Shown here: positions 42,860 to 51,262 of the stretch, piece after piece
How the letters are laid out: each line of letters opens with the position of its first letter
Position numbering within the stretch: the stretch's first letter is position 1
From: Roseburia sp.
GTDB taxonomy: Bacteria > Bacillota > Clostridia > Lachnospirales > Lachnospiraceae
DNA: 64,000 nt
Reading direction: 5' to 3'
Assembly: GCA_026168605.1 (NCBI GenBank)
Contig: JAPFDX010000001.1
Span: 186,001 to 250,000, forward strand
The notes under the pieces: model-generated
Database searches by the model: none
The model's input: only the letters and a program-made list of their open reading frames with translations
Told to the model about the DNA's origin: nothing
Program-made: the position numbers and the translations under genes

Positions 42860-43036
42860 ATGATTGCACAGATAGAAATATATGAAGAGACAGCTATTGT
42901 GCAGACAAAAATATTTCAGCACAAAACACTGGAAGAACGCGCTGTAAAGTTTGCGGGGAACGTGGGACCGTATGAGGAATTTGAGTGGAGTGAGCTTGTG
43001 GGAAGGGAATATTGGCAGGCGATTTTTGATTACTAG
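42860..43036 (+). CDS. MazE/AbrB-type antitoxin C-terminal fragment (possible remnant)
   Basis: 58 residues from MIAQIEIYEE, eight bases after GAAGGAG. The segment KIFQHKTLEERAVKFAGNVGPYEEFEWSELVGREYW resembles the toxin-binding tail of MazE-like antitoxins in clostridia (F-K-H-x-T-x-E-E-R, then Y/F-x-W-x-E-x-x-G-x-E-x-W). The N-terminal AbrB DNA-binding part is missing and no toxin gene is adjacent. It may be a decayed antitoxin, or a free toxin-neutralising tail. The family assignment rests on memory of the motif, so it is tentative. Confidence 0.45.
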   Translation: MIAQIEIYEETAIVQTKIFQHKTLEERAVKFAGNVGPYEEFEWSELVGREYWQAIFDY

Positions 43037-43071
43037 AATATCCCTGCGACCAAAAGATAAGGAGATCGAAA

Positions 43072-44205
43072 ATGAAACAATCGACAAAATATTTAAAAAT
43101 ACTTTGCAATCTGCTGGTGGCGGTGGCGGGACTGCTGTTTCTGGTGTTTGTGTTTCCAGGGCTTTTGCGATACTTTCTGCCGTTTGTATGCGGCTTTGTC
43201 TTGTCACTGATCGCGAATCCGGTTGTCCGGTTTCTCGAGAAAAAGATTAAGATCAAGCGGAAATACGGTTCGGTGCTGATGATCGCTGCGGTCATCGGCG
43301 CGGTGGTGCTTGCGTGCTACGGTGTAGATAACGTTATACCCCCAATCATAAAAAAATATAAAATATATCTGCAGAAGATGAATCAGGACGCGGGCGCAGA
43401 GCTGCAGCGGGCAGCCGACCAGCTTCAGGCGATCATTGACAAAATCCCGTTTCTGCAGGACGTGGATCTGAGTGGGATCGGGGAATCCATGGGCGTCTAT
43501 CTCAAGGAATTTATGTCGGACATCAGTGCGCCGACGTTTGGCGCGATCGGTGGCATCGCAAAGCAGATCCCGGACGTGCTCTTTGGCGTGGTGATGGGAC
43601 TTCTGGCGACGTACTTTTTTATCGCAGACCGCGACAGGCTGCTGCTCTTTATCGAGAACCATATGTCGGAGAGCTTCCGCACACACGTTAGCAGGGCGTG
43701 GAGACAGATCGTGAAGGCGGTCGGCGGTTATTTTCAGGCACAGTTTAAGATCATGCTGATCATCTATGTGATCATATGGATCGGACTTGCCATTCTGGGG
43801 GTCAATTATGCGTGGCTGATCGGCTTTGGCATCGCATTCTTAGATATGCTTCCGGTCTTTGGCGCGGGAGCGGTTCTGTGGCCGTGGGCGGCAGTCAAGC
43901 TGTTTTCCGGCAATTATGTGGATGCGCTCGGAATGATCATTCTGTATGCCATCGCGCTGACGGTTCACCAGCTCGTGCAGCCGAAACTTGTCGGGGATTC
44001 CGTCGGCATGGATCCGTTCGCGGCGTTGTTTTTTATGTATATCGGATATAAGGTCAGCGGTGTGTTCGGCATGATCGTTGCCATCCCTGTCGGAATGATC
44101 CTGATCAATCTCTATGAGGTCGGTGCGTTTGATACGCTGATCTGGTGCTGGAAGGAGATCGTGACAGATTTTAATAATTTCAGAAAAGTTCGGAAGGATG
44201 AATGA
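43072..44205 (+). CDS. AI-2E family transporter (PerM/YdiK-like)
   Basis: 377 residues with about seven to eight membrane helices: two near the N terminus (14-60), one near 65-85, and a cluster from 150 onward. The conserved segment LIGFGIAFLDMLPVFGAG-VLWPWA near 250 and the C-terminal VQPKLVGDSVGMDPFAALFFMYIGYKVSGVFGMIVAIPVGMI block define the family. Members export the quorum signal AI-2 or act as Na+/H+ antiporters; the function of this one is not known. AAGGAG precedes the ATG. A strong terminator follows. Confidence 0.9.
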   Translation: MKQSTKYLKILCNLLVAVAGLLFLVFVFPGLLRYFLPFVCGFVLSLIANPVVRFLEKKIKIKRKYGSVLMIAAVIGAVVLACYGVDNVIPPIIKKYKIYLQKMNQDAGAELQRAADQLQAIIDKIPFLQDVDLSGIGESMGVYLKEFMSDISAPTFGAIGGIAKQIPDVLFGVVMGLLATYFFIADRDRLLLFIENHMSESFRTHVSRAWRQIVKAVGGYFQAQFKIMLIIYVIIWIGLAILGVNYAWLIGFGIAFLDMLPVFGAGAVLWPWAAVKLFSGNYVDALGMIILYAIALTVHQLVQPKLVGDSVGMDPFAALFFMYIGYKVSGVFGMIVAIPVGMILINLYEVGAFDTLIWCWKEIVTDFNNFRKVRKDE

Positions 44206-44259
44206 TATAGGCTTGTGCCGAAAGCGAATGTTGTAAAAACATATTCTGAACAGCAATAA

Positions 44260-44307
44260 ATATCAAAAAGACACCTATCGATTAGTCAATAGGTGTCTTT
44301 TTGATAT
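44260..44307. terminator. Strong terminator after the AI-2E family gene
   Basis: A perfect 19-bp stem (ATATCAAAAAGACACCTAT and its complement) with a 10-base loop and an internal T5 run. The rest of the 413-bp gap (44308-44540) is AT-rich, and I see nothing definite in it. Confidence 0.9.
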
Positions 44308-44548
44308 TTCACTTCACCAAACATAAGTGATAGGGTGTTGAGTGCTTTAGGGCGAGAAATATTATAATAGCCTCTTTATATTTATCCTCGCTCATAGCAG
44401 GGGGGCTGCTTAGTGTTGGAATGAAAATCACTGTATCGGACGATTTTGGCAAAATGAAATACTTTGGTTTTGAAAATTTTAGTATGGAATAGTGGGTTTG
44501 TGTCTATCAATTCTTGTGTCATATTTTACCGCATCTGAGCATTCATGG

Positions 44549-44599
44549 TTGACATGAAACAGATAGATAGTATAATGTACTTGTACATTAAGTACATTA
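44549..44599 (+). promoter_or_regulatory. Promoter and GntR operator of the GntR-ABC operon
   Basis: TTGACA (44549) and TATAAT (44571) with a 16-bp spacer. Overlapping the -10, TAATGTACTT (44573-44582) and AAGTACATTA (44590-44599) form a perfect 10-bp inverted repeat with a 7-base spacer. A GntR-family repressor bound there would block initiation. Confidence 0.8.
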
Positions 44600-44618
44600 T
44601 AGGGAGTGGAGGTGAGTT

Positions 44619-44996
44619 ATGGAAATCATTATCAGTAATAACGCCAATAAGCCGATATACGAGCAAATCACATCACAGATTAAGGCAATGATAATGAGCG
44701 GGGAATTAAAGACCGGGGATGCAATCCCCTCCATGCGGGCATTGGCAAAATCGATTCACGTAAGTGTCATTACAGTTCAAAAAGCCTATGAAGATCTACA
44801 GAGGGATGGCTTTATAGAAACCACAGTAGGCAGAGGAAGCTTTGTGTCCGCACGAAACAAAGAATTTTATCAGGAAGAACAGCAGCGCATTGCAGAGGAG
44901 CATTTACAAGCAGCCGCAGAGATTGGGCGTACAAGTAATATTTCTCTTGAAAAATTGACAGAGTTGCTGACTTTATTCTACCAGGAGGACGAATGA
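44619..44996 (+). CDS. GntR family transcriptional regulator, YtrA subfamily
   Basis: 125 residues: winged helix-turn-helix at 10-75 (PIYEQITSQIKAMIMSGELKTGDAIPSMRALAKSIHVSVITVQKAYEDLQRDGFIETTVGRGSFV), then a short helical tail of about 45 residues instead of a large ligand domain. This is the YtrA form, which controls adjacent ABC transporter genes induced by cell-wall antibiotics. GGAGGTGAG precedes the ATG. The perfect inverted repeat over the promoter is its likely operator. Confidence 0.93.
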   Translation: MEIIISNNANKPIYEQITSQIKAMIMSGELKTGDAIPSMRALAKSIHVSVITVQKAYEDLQRDGFIETTVGRGSFVSARNKEFYQEEQQRIAEEHLQAAAEIGRTSNISLEKLTELLTLFYQEDE

Positions 44997-44997
44997 C

Positions 44998-45864
44998 ATG
45001 GAAAATATTTTAGAATTACAGCAGGTTTCCAAGACATTTCCAAAGTCAGATTTTACGTTGGAGAATATGACATTTTCTATTCCGTATGGAGCGATTATGG
45101 GCTTTGTCGGGGAAAACGGAGCCGGAAAAACGACGACGATCGGTTGTATTTTAAATACAGTCAGAAAGGACAGTGGAACGGTAAAGCTGTTTGGAAAAGA
45201 AATGACGGATGCAGATATAGGCATGAGGGAAAAAATTGGCGTCGTCTATGACGGGGACAATTTCCCCGGCTACTGGAATGCCAGGCAATTATCAGGAGTG
45301 ATGGAAGGGCTTTATACAAGTTGGGATCACGCGTTGTTTCAAAAGTATTTAGAGGAATTTCATTTGCCCGCAAAGCAAAAAATTACGTCTTACTCCAAAG
45401 GAATGACAATGAAATTAGCGATAGCGGCGGCATTGGCGCATCATCCGCAATTATTGATCCTGGATGAGGCAACCGGAGGCTTAGACCCTGTGATGCGCGA
45501 TGAGATGCTGGATGTTTTTCTCGAATTTGTGCAGGAGGAAAATCACTCAATTCTGCTATCTTCCCATATCACAAGCGATTTGGAAAAAATTGCGGATTAC
45601 ATTACTTTCATCCAGAACGGCAGACTAATTATGACCGCATCCAAAAATGATCTGGTATATAATTACGCTGTCATGCGCTGTAAGGAGAGTCAGTTTCTTG
45701 CATTAGATCCGAAGGACATCCTTGCCTACCGGAAACGTGATTTTCAAATTGACGTTCTAGTTTCTGATGGGAAGGAGGCACAGAGAAAGTACAAAGATAT
45801 TGTGACAGATCATGTTTCTGTTGATGAGATCATGTTGTTGCTGGTAAAGGGGGAACGGGTATGA
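44998..45864 (+). CDS. ABC transporter ATPase (GntR-linked)
   Basis: 288 residues: Walker A GENGAGKTTTIG near 39, signature YSKGMTMKLAIAAAL near 131, Walker B LLILDEATGGLDP near 151, H-loop SSHITSDLEK. The signature variant SKGM is that of the YtrB-like group, and the A-T-G-G-L-D after Walker B is usual for it. It starts one base after the GntR stop codon and its stop codon overlaps the permease start by 4 bp. With the permease it forms an exporter or sensing transporter for an unknown envelope-active compound. Confidence 0.92.
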   Translation: MENILELQQVSKTFPKSDFTLENMTFSIPYGAIMGFVGENGAGKTTTIGCILNTVRKDSGTVKLFGKEMTDADIGMREKIGVVYDGDNFPGYWNARQLSGVMEGLYTSWDHALFQKYLEEFHLPAKQKITSYSKGMTMKLAIAAALAHHPQLLILDEATGGLDPVMRDEMLDVFLEFVQEENHSILLSSHITSDLEKIADYITFIQNGRLIMTASKNDLVYNYAVMRCKESQFLALDPKDILAYRKRDFQIDVLVSDGKEAQRKYKDIVTDHVSVDEIMLLLVKGERV

Positions 45865-46517
45865 GAGGGCTTTTGAAAAATAATTTTTATGCAACGCTTC
45901 CGAACGTGAAAGTTTTTTCCGTTATCATGCTTTTGCTGGGCATTTTCGTTGTCGCTATGGACAATAAAATTCCATCACTGATTATTGGCTACACGCTGCT
46001 TTGTATGATTGGCTTTTCTCTCAATTCGATTGCAAGCCTGCGAAGAGAGTGCGCTACCAAGTGGAGCAAATATAAAATCACCGCACCCGTAAAAAGATCT
46101 GCCATTGTAAGGAGTTATTTTTGGAGCCTGCTATTATGGCTGGCTGCAGGGATGATTTTTGCAGGAACCGGAGTGGCTCTGTCAATCCTGCTGCATGGAT
46201 TTCCTTTTGACAAAAATACAGATATTTTCATGTTGCTTGTGGTAGGCACTGGCATCAGCTTGTTTATGGGAGCTGTATTTTTTCCCCTGATCTACTTAGG
46301 CGGCGAGGAGAGGAATGAAGTGTTTTTGGTGGTTAGCCTACTCTGCGGCATCGGGCTTGTTATGGGGCTTGCCACTTTGATAAACAGCTTCTTCCCGGCA
46401 CCTATGACCCCTGTGCAGATTGTCTTAGGCGGCATGATGATTCTTGTGAGCGCATTACTTGTATTTGCTCTTTCCTATCCGCTGACCGTCTGCATCAGCC
46501 GCAAAAGAGAATATTAA
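45861..46517 (+). CDS. ABC-2 type permease (GntR-linked)
   Basis: 218 residues with six hydrophobic segments and a short cytosolic N terminus (MRGLLKNNFYATLPNVKVF). SLNSIASLRRECATKWSKYKITAPVKRSAIVRSYFW between helices 2 and 3 is typical of the ABC2_membrane_5 group found with GntR/YtrA regulators. It overlaps the ATPase gene by 4 bp. It is the only permease in the operon, so it would act as a homodimer. Confidence 0.85.
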   Translation: MRGLLKNNFYATLPNVKVFSVIMLLLGIFVVAMDNKIPSLIIGYTLLCMIGFSLNSIASLRRECATKWSKYKITAPVKRSAIVRSYFWSLLLWLAAGMIFAGTGVALSILLHGFPFDKNTDIFMLLVVGTGISLFMGAVFFPLIYLGGEERNEVFLVVSLLCGIGLVMGLATLINSFFPAPMTPVQIVLGGMMILVSALLVFALSYPLTVCISRKREY

Positions 46518-46520
46518 TTG

Positions 46521-46554
46521 AGACAGACCACCGGGCGGGTCGATGGTCTTAGTC
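46521..46554. terminator. Weak hairpin between converging ABC operons
   Basis: AGACCA and TGGTCT pair around a GC-rich loop, with AGAC/GTCT outside. The T content after it is low on both strands, so termination may be partial. Confidence 0.4.
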
Positions 46555-46557
46555 TTA

Positions 46558-47304
46558 TTACGCCTGCACATCCCTCGTCTTTAATCTGTGCACCGCGATC
46601 CATGTAAACAGCAAGAAGAACAGTACGACGAAGCCGACAAACGGCAGACTGTTTCCGGCAAGCGTATCGGTGTCGCGGTTTGCGTTCATCCCCATCAGCA
46701 TCAGGGAATACGGCCAGCACAGACCGAGACTTGTCTCGCCGGCGCTAAAACCGGAGATCACAAGCCCCATAACGCTCCCGAGCAGTGCGAAGCCGATGGG
46801 AAGCGCAAAGCTTCGGATGCACATGGAGAGCAGAAGCTGCAGCGATCCGATGGCAGTTCCGGCGAGCGAGCCGCGCAACAGCCAGAAGAAAATCTCGGCA
46901 GGGGGCAGACCGGGAAGCTGGCAGAATTTTCCGCCGATGAGGTAAAATGAGAAAATGATCATCTGGGTCAGCAGCGTGACGAACAAGATCACAGCAAGCT
47001 TTCCGAAGAAAATGTCGCGCACCCGGACGGGAACGGTCATCAGGACATTCCAGTTGTGGTCCATGTGCTCCATGCGCCAGAGATAGGCGGCGTAGAGCGC
47101 AATGAGCGGCGCATAGAAGAAATTGCTGTAAAAAAGCGTTACCTGCGTCCAGAGTGAGTACCAGCCGTTTGTCAGGATCCCGAGATTACTCTGATAGTTG
47201 AAGACGCCCATGATGGCGGGGATTACCGGGAGCAGCAGACACGCGAGCCAGATCACGGAGCGGCGCAGCTTTGCGGCTTCTGCACGAATACATAATAATG
47301 TCAT
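46558..47304 (-). CDS. ABC-2 type permease (second permease, module 2)
   Basis: 248 residues, six membrane helices. The N terminus LLCIRAEAAKLRRSVIWLACLLLPVI has the amphipathic helix of lantibiotic-protection permeases, and HMDHNWNVLMTVPVRVRDIFFGKLAVIL is the cytosolic loop pattern of LanE/LanG proteins. The ribosome site AAGGAGG is formed by the last codons of the preceding gene, three bases away. It pairs with the gene at 47308 and the ATPase at 48058. Confidence 0.86.
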   Translation of the reverse strand: MTLLCIRAEAAKLRRSVIWLACLLLPVIPAIMGVFNYQSNLGILTNGWYSLWTQVTLFYSNFFYAPLIALYAAYLWRMEHMDHNWNVLMTVPVRVRDIFFGKLAVILFVTLLTQMIIFSFYLIGGKFCQLPGLPPAEIFFWLLRGSLAGTAIGSLQLLLSMCIRSFALPIGFALLGSVMGLVISGFSAGETSLGLCWPYSLMLMGMNANRDTDTLAGNSLPFVGFVVLFFLLFTWIAVHRLKTRDVQA

Positions 47305-47307
47305 AGG

Positions 47308-48057
47308 TCAAACCTCCTTTTTGAGAAAAATACTGCGGCAAACGAGATAAAAGACGATGCCAAAAACTGCGTAGCCGATAAACAGACCAATGGGGAACGG
47401 CAGCTCATAAAAGCTCATGATCCTTGTGGCGGGGTCGTACTCCATACCATAGGGAAGGAACGCGCCAAAATAGCTCCACGGAAGAACCCGTGTGAGGGCA
47501 GGCGGGAAAAACATCGAAAACAGTCCGAGAAAAGCGCCTGCAAGCCCGATAAAAAGCGGGGCGATCTGGTTTTGGCAGAGGAGCGAGAGAATGTGCTGCA
47601 AAATCAGGATGACGGTCCCGGCAAGAAACAGCACCACGCCGTGGCGAAGCAGCAGCGGCAGAGAGAGCGGCTCTGTGAAGTGGTACAGCTTTCCTGAGAG
47701 TGGAAACAGTAGACATTCCCCGATGGTAAACAGCAGCAGATAAAAACATTCGTGTACAAATTTGAGGTCATAAAAGCTGCCTTTTTGCTGCAGGGTGTAG
47801 AGCAGCTTTAACGTCTGCCCCTTGATTTCCATGTCGCAGAGGCGGCTGGCAAGCACCGAGAGCAGTACGGGCATAAGCATCGTGTTCATCAGAGGAACCT
47901 GATAAAACATATTCGTGTAACCGGCTGCAAGATCCTCAGCGTCTGCATTCTGATGGGTATAGGCAGACCATAAAAATAAAACGATAAGAAAGATCAGAGG
48001 GACGAGCCAAAGCTTTTTGTGCCGTCCTTTTTTTAGTTCCACAAAAAGACCGGTCAT
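47308..48057 (-). CDS. ABC-2 type permease (first permease, module 2)
   Basis: 249 residues with six membrane segments. FVELKKGRHKKLWLVPLIFLIVLFLWSAYT opens the protein, and RLCDMEIKGQTLKLLYTLQQKGSFYDLKFVHE is the conserved cytosolic loop. The ATG directly follows the TAA of the ATPase gene, with AAGGAG inside the ATPase end. It is part of a LanFEG-like transporter that probably expels an antimicrobial peptide; substrate unknown. Confidence 0.86.
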   Translation of the reverse strand: MTGLFVELKKGRHKKLWLVPLIFLIVLFLWSAYTHQNADAEDLAAGYTNMFYQVPLMNTMLMPVLLSVLASRLCDMEIKGQTLKLLYTLQQKGSFYDLKFVHECFYLLLFTIGECLLFPLSGKLYHFTEPLSLPLLLRHGVVLFLAGTVILILQHILSLLCQNQIAPLFIGLAGAFLGLFSMFFPPALTRVLPWSYFGAFLPYGMEYDPATRIMSFYELPFPIGLFIGYAVFGIVFYLVCRSIFLKKEV

Positions 48058-48969
48058 TTACATCACGCTCCTTCCCGTGAGTTCAAGGAAGATGTCCTCA
48101 AGGCTCCTTTGTTCCTCGGCAAGTGAGAGGATGCCAAGTCCGTTGGAAAAAAGAAGCGTTCCGGCGCGCAGAATATCCGCCTCTTTTCCCGTATTTAAGT
48201 AAAGTCTCCCGTGTGCACAGGCACATGGAAGCGCCGCCTGCTTTAGGATGCGAAGCGCCGTTTCATCATCCGTTGTGTGAAGCAGCATCCGCGCGCGGCT
48301 GTGCTCGTGGAGCGCCGAAAGACGGTCCTGAAAGATCAAAACGCCGTGATTGATGATGCCGACATGGTTTGCCATCTGGTCGATTTCCGAGAGCAGGTGG
48401 CTCGATACAAAAACGGTGATCCCATACTGTTCACAGAGACGGCGGATGAGTTCGCGCATCTCCTGAATGCCGGCAGGGTCGAGACCGTTGGTCGGCTCGT
48501 CTAAGAGCAAAAGCTTTGGATGACCGAGCAGCGCCGCGGCAAAGCCGAGCCGCTGTTTCATGCCGAGCGAGTACTGGGACGCCTTTTTGTGCTGTGCGTC
48601 TGTCAGACGGACGGTGCGGAGCACCTCGTCGACCTCCTTTTTCCCGGTCTGCTTTAAATCCGCGATCAGGGAGAGATTTTCCCGTCCGGTCAGGTGTCCG
48701 TAGAAGGCGGGTGATTCAATGAGCGACCCGGTGGAGCGCAGCAGCGCGATCCGGTTTTTCGCGTCGGCGTTTTGTCCGAGTACGCGGATCTGACCTCCGG
48801 TTGGCTTGACCAGTCCCAGGATCATTTTCATGGTGGTGGATTTTCCCGCGCCGTTTGGTCCGAGGAAGCCGTAGATACAGCCCTCCGGAACGGCTAAGTC
48901 CAGCTCCGAGACGACGCGCTGGTTTTTGTATTGCTTTGTGAGCGCACGTGTTTCTATGATGTTTTTCAT
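48058..48969 (-). CDS. ABC transporter ATPase, BcrA/LanF type (module 2)
   Basis: 303 residues: Walker A GPNGAGKSTTMK near 38, signature YSLGMKQRLGFAAAL near 133, Walker B LLLLDEPTNGLDP near 155, H-loop SSHLLSEIDQ. The C-terminal extension of 80 residues matches that of the module 1 ATPase in place and type. CGGAGG precedes the start. It heads the minus-strand operon and is divergent from the regulator gene at 49140. Confidence 0.92.
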   Translation of the reverse strand: MKNIIETRALTKQYKNQRVVSELDLAVPEGCIYGFLGPNGAGKSTTMKMILGLVKPTGGQIRVLGQNADAKNRIALLRSTGSLIESPAFYGHLTGRENLSLIADLKQTGKKEVDEVLRTVRLTDAQHKKASQYSLGMKQRLGFAAALLGHPKLLLLDEPTNGLDPAGIQEMRELIRRLCEQYGITVFVSSHLLSEIDQMANHVGIINHGVLIFQDRLSALHEHSRARMLLHTTDDETALRILKQAALPCACAHGRLYLNTGKEADILRAGTLLFSNGLGILSLAEEQRSLEDIFLELTGRSVM

Positions 48970-49013
48970 GACAGTTACCTCCGTTTTTTCTTTTGCCGTT
49001 TCGGCATAGGTCT

Positions 49014-49019
49014 ATCCTA
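49014..49019 (-). promoter_or_regulatory. -10 element of the module 2 ABC operon
   Basis: On the minus strand TAGGAT stands exactly as far from the first 11-bp repeat as TATCAT does in module 1 (repeat start minus 11 in both). No -35 is visible apart from the repeats. Confidence 0.45.
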
Positions 49020-49029
49020 AAGGCAAAGG

Positions 49030-49073
49030 CTTAAAGCAGACTGAAAGCCGCCTTATTTTTTCCTTAAGTTTTG
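49030..49073. promoter_or_regulatory. Four degenerate CTTAA-type repeats at exact 11-bp spacing (putative operator, module 2)
   Basis: CTTAAAG, CTGAAAG, CTTATTT and CTTAAGT start at 49030, 49041, 49052 and 49063. The spacing equals that of the CTTGAG array of module 1, while the sequence has diverged. A candidate plus-strand -10 (TATATT, 49108) stands 45 bp after the start of the last repeat, against 44 bp in module 1. Confidence 0.65.
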
Positions 49074-49139
49074 GGGCAGGGCTCTGGCATTGCGGAGAAA
49101 AATAAGGTATATTGGGGAGAGAAAAGGAGAATCCGTACC

Positions 49140-49853
49140 ATGAATTTATATAATTGCAGTATCCTTCTGGTGGATGACAATGAAAAGCTTGCGGGCATGA
49201 CCTGCGATATTTTGAGAAAGAGCGGCTACGAGACCGTCTATACGGCGGGGAGCTGCAAAGAGGGGATGGAGGTATTTTTACGGGAGACGCCAAAGCTTGT
49301 GATTTTGGATATCATGCTTCCCGACGGGGACGGTTATACCTTATTCCGGCGGATGCGCGAGGCGTCCGCCGTCCCGATTTTGTTTTTGTCGGCGAAGGAC
49401 GAGGACAATGACAGATTGTTCGGGTTGGGGCTTGGCGCGGACGACTATATCACCAAGCCGTTTCTGCCGCAGGAGCTCGTGCTCCGCGTCAATGCGATTT
49501 TGACACGCTCCTATTTTCGCGGGCAGGAGGCGGACGCTGATGAAACACTAGATCTCTCCGGCAGGGAGGTTTCCTTAAAAAATGCGACTGTCACCTTCGA
49601 GGGAACGACCACGATGCTCACGGCGAAGGAACTGCTCCTGTTAAAAAAGCTTGCGGCGAACCGCGGCAACGTCGTGACCTTTGACGCCTTAACGCGGGCG
49701 GTATGGAATGATGATTATTATGGATATGAGAATACTCTGATGGTACATATCCGCCATCTGCGGGAAAAGATCGAGGCAGACCCCTCCCATCCGGTCTGGC
49801 TTTTAACCGTGCGCGGGATTGGGTATCGCTTGTTAAAGGAGAGTCAGCGATGA
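49140..49853 (+). CDS. OmpR-family response regulator (module 2)
   Basis: 237 residues from MNLYNCSILLVDDNEK, with AAAAGGAG upstream; the track start at 49071 lies in the operator region. Receiver domain with VDDN, phosphoacceptor in LVILDIMLPDGDG near 54, S in FLSAKD and K in TKPF; winged helix at the C terminus (ENTLMVHIRHLREKIEADPSHPVWLLTVRGIGYRLL). The stop codon overlaps the kinase start (ATGA). Similar to the regulator at 6172 throughout, so the modules are paralogous. Confidence 0.94.
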   Translation: MNLYNCSILLVDDNEKLAGMTCDILRKSGYETVYTAGSCKEGMEVFLRETPKLVILDIMLPDGDGYTLFRRMREASAVPILFLSAKDEDNDRLFGLGLGADDYITKPFLPQELVLRVNAILTRSYFRGQEADADETLDLSGREVSLKNATVTFEGTTTMLTAKELLLLKKLAANRGNVVTFDALTRAVWNDDYYGYENTLMVHIRHLREKIEADPSHPVWLLTVRGIGYRLLKESQR

Positions 49854-51244
49854 AAAGTCTGTGGAAAATATGCAGAAGGTATATTTTGTCGGGAATTTTT
49901 CTGGCAATGCTGCTGCTTTACTTAAATTTTGCGTTGTTTATCTATATCGGTGTCACCAATATGGGCAGGGCGAACGGGCGGGACATCAGCCGCGAGACGA
50001 TGGATGCGGTGGTAAATGCACTGAGGCAGGAAAACGGCGTGCGCGTGATGGGGGAGGAGGGGATGCGTCTTCTCTCTGAGAGCTCTTTTGTGTGGGCGAT
50101 GCTTTTGGATGAGAGCGGAGAGGTCGTGTGGAGCTGGGAGCTACCGGCGGAGCTAGAACATCGTTACAGCATCGGCGATGTCGCCGCCTTAAGCCGCTGG
50201 TATCTAAACGATTATCCGGTGCGCGTCTGGCGGAACGGCGGGGAGCTGATGGTTTTTGGCATGGATCAGGACAGCGTCGTGCGTTTCAGTGTGATCTATG
50301 ACCTTGCGATGGTGCAAAATATGCCAACCATGTTCGGGCAAATGCTGACGACAAATCTCATCCTGCTGCTCGTGCTGTCGCTGTGGCTTGCCTACCGGTT
50401 TTACCGCTCGATGCGCCCGATCGCGCGGGGCTTAGAGCACCTGCCGGAAAAGGAACACGGGCCGGTTCCGGAAAAGGGGATGATGGGCGAACTGGCGGCA
50501 AAATTAAACGAGACGGCGCGTCTCTTGGAGTGGCAGGAGGAAAAACTCACAGAGCGTGACGCGGCGCGCACGGAATGGATTGCGGGCGTGTCGCACGACA
50601 TCCGCACGCCTCTGGCGCTGATCACGGGATATGCGGACGAGCTTTCCGGGAGCAGCATGACAGTGGAGGAGACGCAGAAAAGAGCGCAGGTCATAAGAGA
50701 GCAGAGCCTTATCATCCGTCAGTTGATCGCGGACTTAAATCTCACCTCCAAGCTGGAATACCAGGCGCAGTCGCTTACGCTTGTCACGGTTTCCCCCGTC
50801 GCTTTGCTGCGGGAATGTGTGGCGGAATATTATAATCAGGGGCTTTCGGGGAAATACGAGCTGGAGCTTTCCGTGGATGAGGCGGTGGAGCCGTTTAAGA
50901 TCTGCGGCGATGTGAATCTGCTGATGCGGGTTTTTCGGAATCTGATCGGCAACAGTATCCGCCACAATCCGGACGGGTGCTGCATTTTTGTGACGGCTGC
51001 ACGGTGTGAGGACGGGCTGTGCCTTACCTTTGCCGACAGCGGAGCGGGGATCCCTGCGCAGATCGTTGAGACGCTTTTAGGTCAACAGAAAACGGCTGCC
51101 GGGGGTACCGGACAGCCGCCGCACATTATGGGACTTCGCATCGTCGCACAGATCATCCGGGCGCATGGCTACAAGCTTCTCTGGAAGGAGCGCGCCAATG
51201 GAACGTACGATGTGCAGATACAGATGCACGCGTCCCGGACTTAA
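49850..51244 (+). CDS. Sensor histidine kinase (module 2)
   Basis: 464 residues: membrane segment about 12-36, external domain with FVWAMLLDESGEVVWSWELP and SRWYLNDYPVRVW, second membrane segment about 158-180, H-box EWIAGVSHDIRTPLALITGYADEL near 243, N-box NLIGNSIRHNPDG, and G-boxes (FADSGAGIP, IMGLRIVAQI). Note that the G2 box reads MGLRIV rather than GLGLxIV. The external domain is homologous to that of the kinase at 6864, suggesting a related ligand. It should act on the regulator just upstream. Confidence 0.92.
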   Translation: MKSLWKICRRYILSGIFLAMLLLYLNFALFIYIGVTNMGRANGRDISRETMDAVVNALRQENGVRVMGEEGMRLLSESSFVWAMLLDESGEVVWSWELPAELEHRYSIGDVAALSRWYLNDYPVRVWRNGGELMVFGMDQDSVVRFSVIYDLAMVQNMPTMFGQMLTTNLILLLVLSLWLAYRFYRSMRPIARGLEHLPEKEHGPVPEKGMMGELAAKLNETARLLEWQEEKLTERDAARTEWIAGVSHDIRTPLALITGYADELSGSSMTVEETQKRAQVIREQSLIIRQLIADLNLTSKLEYQAQSLTLVTVSPVALLRECVAEYYNQGLSGKYELELSVDEAVEPFKICGDVNLLMRVFRNLIGNSIRHNPDGCCIFVTAARCEDGLCLTFADSGAGIPAQIVETLLGQQKTAAGGTGQPPHIMGLRIVAQIIRAHGYKLLWKERANGTYDVQIQMHASRT

Positions 51245-51262
51245 GACGTGCCGGAAAACGAA

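Noticed and set aside
44308-44540. Riboswitch or small gene in the gap before the GntR operon
   Set aside because: AT-rich, with no recognisable aptamer core and no ORF with a start site.
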